Shown here one piece after another: positions 4,653-7,501 of a stretch of DNA of 7,501 bases. Positions within the stretch are counted from its first letter, which is position 1; each line of letters starts with the position of its first letter. This stretch comes from an uncultured Bacilli bacterium (GTDB taxonomy: Bacteria; Bacillota_I; Bacilli_A; RFN20; CAG-826). Location: NCBI GenBank assembly GCA_944358755.1, contig CALVRY010000055.1:1-7501 (forward strand), in the 5' to 3' direction. The notes below the pieces were generated by a model. It was not told where the DNA came from and did not search any database. It saw only the letters and a program-made list of their open reading frames with translations. A program made the translations under genes and the position numbers.

Positions 4653-7052
4653 ATGTACAAAGTTATTAAAAGAGATGGAAGTCGCGTTTTATTCGACATT
4701 TCAAAAATCACAAAAGCCATCACACAAGCATTTAAATCAGTTAATAGAAAGTATGATGAATCACAAATCAACTTATTAGCTTTATCAGTTACATCTAGAT
4801 TTGATTCAAAGATTAAAGATGATGCAATTTCTGTTGAAGATATTCAAGATTGTGTCGAACAAACTTTAATGGAAACAGGTTTTACAGATGTAGCAAAAAG
4901 TTACATTTTATATAGAAAAAATCACGAAAAATTAAGAAATACTAATACATTATTAGATTACAAGAAAATCGTTGATAACTATATTCATGTTAACGATTGG
5001 AGAGTTAAAGAAAACTCTACTGTTACTTATTCAATTGGTGGCTTAATCCTTTCAAATAGCGGAGCAATCACTGCTAATTATTGGTTAAGCGAAGTCTACG
5101 ATGAAGAAATTGCAAATGCACATCGTAATGCTGATATCCATTTACATGACTTAAGTATGCTCAGCGGATATTGTGCAGGTTGGAGTCTTAAACAACTTAT
5201 CACTGAAGGTCTTGGTGGAGTTAGTGGAAAAATCACTAGCGCACCAGCAAAACACCTCTCTGTTTTATGCAACCAAATGGTTAACTTCCTTGGTATCATG
5301 CAAAATGAATGGGCTGGCGCTCAAGCTTTCTCATCATTTGATACATATTTAGCGCCTTTTGTTAAGGCTGATAATCTCTCTTATCCAGAAGTTAAAAAAT
5401 GTATTGAATCATTCGTTTATGGTTGTAATATTCCTGCAAGGTGGGGAACTCAAGCTCCATTTACAAATATTACATTAGACTGGGTTGTACCAGATGATCT
5501 TGCTGAACAGCAATGTATTGTTGGTGGCAAATTAATGGATTTCAAATATAAAGATTGTAAAAAAGAAATGGATATGGTTAACAAAGCTTTCATTGAAACA
5601 ATGATTGAAGGCGATGCAAACGGCAGAGGTTTCCAATATCCAATTCCAACTTACTCAATCACTAAAGATTTCGATTGGAGTGAGACAGAAAACAATAAAC
5701 TTTTATTTGAGATGACAGCAAAATATGGCACACCTTATTTCTCGAACTATGTAAATAGTGATATGAAACCAAGCGATATCAGAAGTATGTGCTGCCGTTT
5801 AAGACTTGACTTAAGAGAATTAAGAAAAAAGAGTGGCGGATACTTTGGAAGTGGAGAATCAACTGGATCAGTTGGTGTTGTCACAATCAATCTTCCACGT
5901 ATTGCTTATTTAGCAAGTGATGTTAATGATTTCTATGCGCGTTTAGATCATATGATGGATGTTAGTGCAAGATCGCTTTCAATCAAGAGAAAAGTCATCA
6001 CTAAATTATTAGATGATGGTTTATATCCATATACAAAACACTATTTAGGCACATTTAAAAATCACTTCTCAACAATCGGACTTGTTGGTATGAACGAAGT
6101 TGGATTAAATGCTAAATGGTTAAGAAAAGATTTAACTCATAAAGAAACTCAAGATTTTGTTGCTGATGTTTTAAACCACATGAGAGATAGACTTGTTAAA
6201 TATCAAGAAGAATATGGCGATTTATATAACTTGGAAGCAACTCCAGCTGAATCAACAAGTTATAGACTTGCAAAACACGATAAAGAAAAATATCCAGATA
6301 TTATTACTGCTAGTGAAAATGGAAAAACACCATATTACACCAATTCATCACACTTACCAGTTGGATATACTGATGATATTTTCTCTGCATTAGATGTTCA
6401 AGATAGATTCCAAACTTTATATACAAGCGGCACAGTTTTCCACGCTTTCCTTGGTGAAAAATTACCAGATTGGAAAGCGGCCGCAAATCTTGTAAGAAAA
6501 ATTGCTGAAAATTATAAACTTCCTTATTACACACTTTCACCAACATATTCTGTTTGTAAAGAACACGGATATATTACAGGTGAACACTTCATCTGTCCAA
6601 AATGTGGTCAAAAAGCTGAAGTCTATTCAAGAATTACAGGTTATTATAGACCAGTTCAAAATTGGAACGATGGTAAATTAGAAGAATATAAAGAAAGAAA
6701 AACTTACAACATTTCAACTTCTAAATTTGATCCAAGTGTCGATGGAATTCATGCATGTGAAAATCATGAATGTCATGAAGAAAGCGATAAGATTGAACCA
6801 GTAAATGTTGATGTTAATAAAATGGATTTGGTTTTATTTACAACTCCAACTTGCCCAAACTGTAAGATTGCTAAGAAATATTTTGATCAACACGGAATCA
6901 AATATACAACAATCGATGCAACAACAAGAGGCGATTTAGTCGAAAAATATCACATTTCCAGCGCACCAACTTTAGTAGCTTTACCTCATAACGCCAAAGG
7001 AAATCCAGTTGTTGTTTCTTCTTTACCAGAAATCTTAAAGTTTACTAAGTAG
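4653..7052 (+). CDS. nrdD: Anaerobic ribonucleoside-triphosphate reductase with fused C-terminal glutaredoxin-like domain
   Basis: Class III ribonucleotide reductase, a cytosolic glycyl-radical enzyme making dNTPs without oxygen. Domains of the 799 residues: an ATP-cone (about 1-95, opening YKVIKRDGSRVLFD), the allosteric on/off site; the ten-stranded barrel core (about 120-625); a zinc site C635-x2-H638 and C648-x2-C651; and the glycyl radical site at Gly663 in RITGYYRPV. Cys174 (GYCAGWS) matches the active-site Cys175 of E. coli. Cys380-Cys381 (SMCCRL) occupy the thiyl-radical position. Unusually, after a linker with Cys701 and Cys707 comes a glutaredoxin/NrdH-like fold (about 724-799) with VLFTTPTCPNC (Cys734, Cys737) and a likely cis-Pro loop SAPT (770-773). 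I infer that electrons come from this built-in dithiol domain and not from formate, as in the thioredoxin/NrdH-using class III group. A short AGG 7 nt before the ATG is the only Shine-Dalgarno; coupling to nrdG is likely. Confidence 0.97.
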   Translation: MYKVIKRDGSRVLFDISKITKAITQAFKSVNRKYDESQINLLALSVTSRFDSKIKDDAISVEDIQDCVEQTLMETGFTDVAKSYILYRKNHEKLRNTNTLLDYKKIVDNYIHVNDWRVKENSTVTYSIGGLILSNSGAITANYWLSEVYDEEIANAHRNADIHLHDLSMLSGYCAGWSLKQLITEGLGGVSGKITSAPAKHLSVLCNQMVNFLGIMQNEWAGAQAFSSFDTYLAPFVKADNLSYPEVKKCIESFVYGCNIPARWGTQAPFTNITLDWVVPDDLAEQQCIVGGKLMDFKYKDCKKEMDMVNKAFIETMIEGDANGRGFQYPIPTYSITKDFDWSETENNKLLFEMTAKYGTPYFSNYVNSDMKPSDIRSMCCRLRLDLRELRKKSGGYFGSGESTGSVGVVTINLPRIAYLASDVNDFYARLDHMMDVSARSLSIKRKVITKLLDDGLYPYTKHYLGTFKNHFSTIGLVGMNEVGLNAKWLRKDLTHKETQDFVADVLNHMRDRLVKYQEEYGDLYNLEATPAESTSYRLAKHDKEKYPDIITASENGKTPYYTNSSHLPVGYTDDIFSALDVQDRFQTLYTSGTVFHAFLGEKLPDWKAAANLVRKIAENYKLPYYTLSPTYSVCKEHGYITGEHFICPKCGQKAEVYSRITGYYRPVQNWNDGKLEEYKERKTYNISTSKFDPSVDGIHACENHECHEESDKIEPVNVDVNKMDLVLFTTPTCPNCKIAKKYFDQHGIKYTTIDATTRGDLVEKYHISSAPTLVALPHNAKGNPVVVSSLPEILKFTK

Positions 7053-7082
7053 TTAAGTCTATTTTAGATAGCAAAACACATC

Positions 7083-7109
7083 AGACCTCTTTAGAGGTCT
7101 TTTATTTTT
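7083..7109 (+). terminator. Intrinsic terminator of nrdG-nrdD
   Basis: AGACCTC (7083-7089) pairs perfectly with GAGGTCT (7094-7100) around a TTTA loop and is followed by TTTATTTTT. It lies about 30 bp after the nrdD stop and closes the operon. Confidence 0.93.
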
Positions 7110-7150
7110 AAACTTTTAAATAATTTTGCTTTAAAATTGTATTAATAAAT

Positions 7151-7155
7151 GAGGA
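7151..7155 (+). promoter_or_regulatory. Strong ribosome binding site of the last gene
   Basis: GAGGA lies 7 nt before the ATG at 7163. It is the clearest Shine-Dalgarno in the window and fixes this start. The other starts rely on overlap or have weak sites. TATTAA at 7140-7145 could be a -10, but no -35 supports it. Confidence 0.75.
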
Positions 7156-7162
7156 CAAAGTT

Positions 7163-7501
7163 ATGAAAAAAAGAAAAGAAATGAAAGAAACTATTAATGA
7201 AGCAAAAATGATGTTTGAAGAAATCAAAGAAGATAAAAACCGCGCTGATTTTTATGAAGAAAATGGAGTTCCTCATATTGAAATTAACCTAAGTAATGGA
7301 AACATATATGATGAATATTCAACGGATAGTGAATTAAATCCGACTATATTTGAATTCGTCGATAAAGTTTTTCGTCTTGTTAAAAAGAAAACTGATTTAG
7401 AAATTGACATAGCATTTCCATCAACAATGAAAGATGAAGAAAAAGATAAAATTGAAAAGTTATTTAAAAGTCATTATGCAATTAATATAGTAAAAAGTAA
7501 T
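7163..7501 (+). CDS. Hypothetical protein, N-terminal part; runs off the window
   Basis: An open frame of 113 codons starts at an ATG with a good Shine-Dalgarno and is still open at the last base. The product starts MKKRKEMKETINEAK, is highly charged and has no signal peptide or membrane span so far. A probable helix (about 1-30) is followed by a strand-like VPHIEINLSNGNIYDEYS region (36-53). Then come a helix EFVDKVFRLVKKKT (63-76) and a beta-helix-beta pattern, LEIDIAFPSTMKDEEKDKIEKLF (78-100) followed by YAINIVK. I do not recognise the family; the alternating pattern suggests a compact alpha/beta domain. It follows the nrdD terminator and so begins a separate transcript. Confidence 0.8.
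   Translation, partial: MKKRKEMKETINEAKMMFEEIKEDKNRADFYEENGVPHIEINLSNGNIYDEYSTDSELNPTIFEFVDKVFRLVKKKTDLEIDIAFPSTMKDEEKDKIEKLFKSHYAINIVKSN

Noticed and set aside
6477..6484. GCGGCCGC (NotI site) in an AT-rich genome, possible cloning scar
   Set aside because: It lies within conserved nrdD coding sequence in the correct frame (WKAAANL) and needs no special explanation.
6193..6546. Other-frame and antisense frames inside nrdD
   Set aside because: The nrdD frame here is fully conserved in style (core barrel through SGTVFHAFLGE), and the alternative products are low-complexity shadows.

Overview
The window comes from an AT-rich bacterial genome. The style is low-GC Firmicutes or Tenericutes: A/T-rich third positions, intergenic DNA that is nearly all A/T, and T-rich intrinsic terminators. 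TGG encodes every Trp I translated, and TGA, TAA and TAG are all used as stops, so the standard bacterial code fits and a Mycoplasma-type code does not. A class III anaerobic ribonucleotide reductase and its radical-SAM activase indicate a strict or facultative anaerobe. I cannot name the species; an uncultured gut-type Bacilli, Erysipelotrichia or Acholeplasma-like lineage is only a guess.

Layout, all genes on the + strand. (1) 1-1077 is the 3' two thirds of groL (chaperonin GroEL), closed by an intrinsic terminator at 1095-1124. (2) 1125-1246 is a short AT-rich intergenic stretch. It holds a perfect 12-bp palindrome and a run of TTAGTA motifs about 11 bp apart, then a TATAAT that overlaps the start of the next gene. 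(3) 1247-3694 is a tightly overlapping three-gene unit: an alpha/beta-hydrolase esterase, a polytopic membrane protein with about seven spans, and a soluble protein I do not recognise. (4) 3695-3948 is a 254-bp AT-rich region with more helically spaced TAG motifs, two inverted copies of them, an imperfect 32-bp dyad and a possible extended -10 promoter. (5) 3949-7052 is nrdG-nrdD, the activase followed 8 bp later by the catalytic subunit, ending in an intrinsic terminator at 7083-7109. (6) 7163-7501 is the start of an unrecognised lysine- and glutamate-rich protein that runs off the window.

How the genes work together: NrdG would use S-adenosylmethionine and its 4Fe-4S cluster to install a glycyl radical on NrdD, which then reduces ribonucleotides to deoxyribonucleotides without oxygen. 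This NrdD has a glutaredoxin/thioredoxin-like domain with a CPNC motif fused to its C-terminus. That suggests the enzyme carries its own dithiol reductant instead of using formate. The esterase, membrane protein and unknown protein are probably translated together, but their shared task cannot be read from the sequence.

The points most worth following are the NrdD-glutaredoxin fusion with an extra Cys pair in its linker, and the TTAGTA-type motifs with roughly 11-bp spacing that flank the unknown three-gene unit on both sides. I found no mobile element, CRISPR array, tRNA or rRNA.
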